A DNA stretch of 64,000 bases from Moraxella pluranimalium (lineage in GTDB: Bacteria; Pseudomonadota; Gammaproteobacteria; Pseudomonadales; Moraxellaceae), in NCBI RefSeq assembly GCF_002014825.1, contig NZ_MUYU01000015.1, positions 1-64,000 on the forward strand, in the 5' to 3' direction. Below the pieces are notes generated by a model. It did not search any database, was not told where the DNA came from, and saw only the letters and a list, made by a program, of their open reading frames with translations. The position numbers and the translations under genes are program-made. The stretch's first letter is position 1. Each line of letters begins with the position of its first letter. This document shows positions 63,940-64,000 of this stretch, piece by piece.

Positions 63940-64000
63940 AGTCAATCCTACTCTCATTTTTATCAAATAATTCAATGGGTTATATGAATAATCATTCGCA

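Overview
The window is a stretch of chromosome from a gammaproteobacterium, most probably Moraxella or a close relative in the Moraxellaceae. This is inferred from the protein set: a VC_2705-type symporter with a DUF4212 partner, high-molecular-weight FabG, an N-terminally extended GAPDH, an NF038104-type lipoprotein, very large TamA/TamB, and Asn-rich tracts. The base composition is moderate with AT-rich spacers. No rRNA, CRISPR array, prophage or complete insertion sequence is seen. No tRNA was recognised by eye. Nearly all of the window is core or conserved-accessory genome.

Layout. 0.2-5.1 kb: a divergent LysE exporter/LysR pair, a coupled minus-strand run (PHA-type small protein, PBP4 dacB, DUF4126), and dcd. 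5.3-10.3 kb: a DUF294 signalling protein, a DnaQ-like exonuclease, then, behind a structured leader, DUF4212 and a sodium/solute symporter. 10.5-13.3 kb: folD, hpt and a serine hydrolase. 13.4-17.3 kb: a fatty-acyl metabolism group (MaoC, FabG, and a divergent thiolase). 17.4-18.2 kb: a small membrane protein and a CPCC protein. 18.3-23.9 kb: hemE, proB, obgE, an AT-rich insert with a DUF6984-like gene and a broken ORF, and gapA. 24.1-25.8 kb: a Nudix/ThiE fusion and a divergent hemP behind a Fur-box-like site. 25.8-33.8 kb: tamB and tamA. 34-38.6 kb: an LplT-like MFS protein, a TPR-like exported protein and a lipoprotein lipase. 38.7-43.9 kb: adk and ccmFGHI. 44-48.1 kb: DUF445, a membrane protein, rsmD, a small lipoprotein, rplM-rpsI. 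48.7-52.4 kb: petABC (cytochrome bc1) and sspAB. 52.4-57.5 kb: an export cassette of TolC, an HlyD-type adaptor and two ABC-2 permeases, with no ATPase gene. 57.5-61.5 kb: metG, an outer membrane protein, dinB. 61.7-64 kb: rpsF-rpsR-rplI, a membrane protein and a YcgL protein.

Functional links. The ccmFGHI genes mature c-type cytochromes such as the PetC encoded 7 kb away; hemE supplies heme precursor and hemP belongs to iron/heme acquisition. TamA/TamB build the outer envelope, and the MFS, lipase, TolC-HlyD-ABC2 and OMP genes add further envelope functions.

The observations most worth a second look are RNA-level. They are a nested hairpin leader before the symporter operon, two tandem hairpins between the promoter region and start codon of petA, interleaved inverted repeats in the hemP 3' region, an inverted repeat across the -35 box of the rpsF promoter, and a dinB start codon placed where transcription should begin. 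At the protein level the ATPase-less ABC-2 export cassette and an EF-hand-like loop in the symporter stand out. No clearly new defence or mobile system was found.
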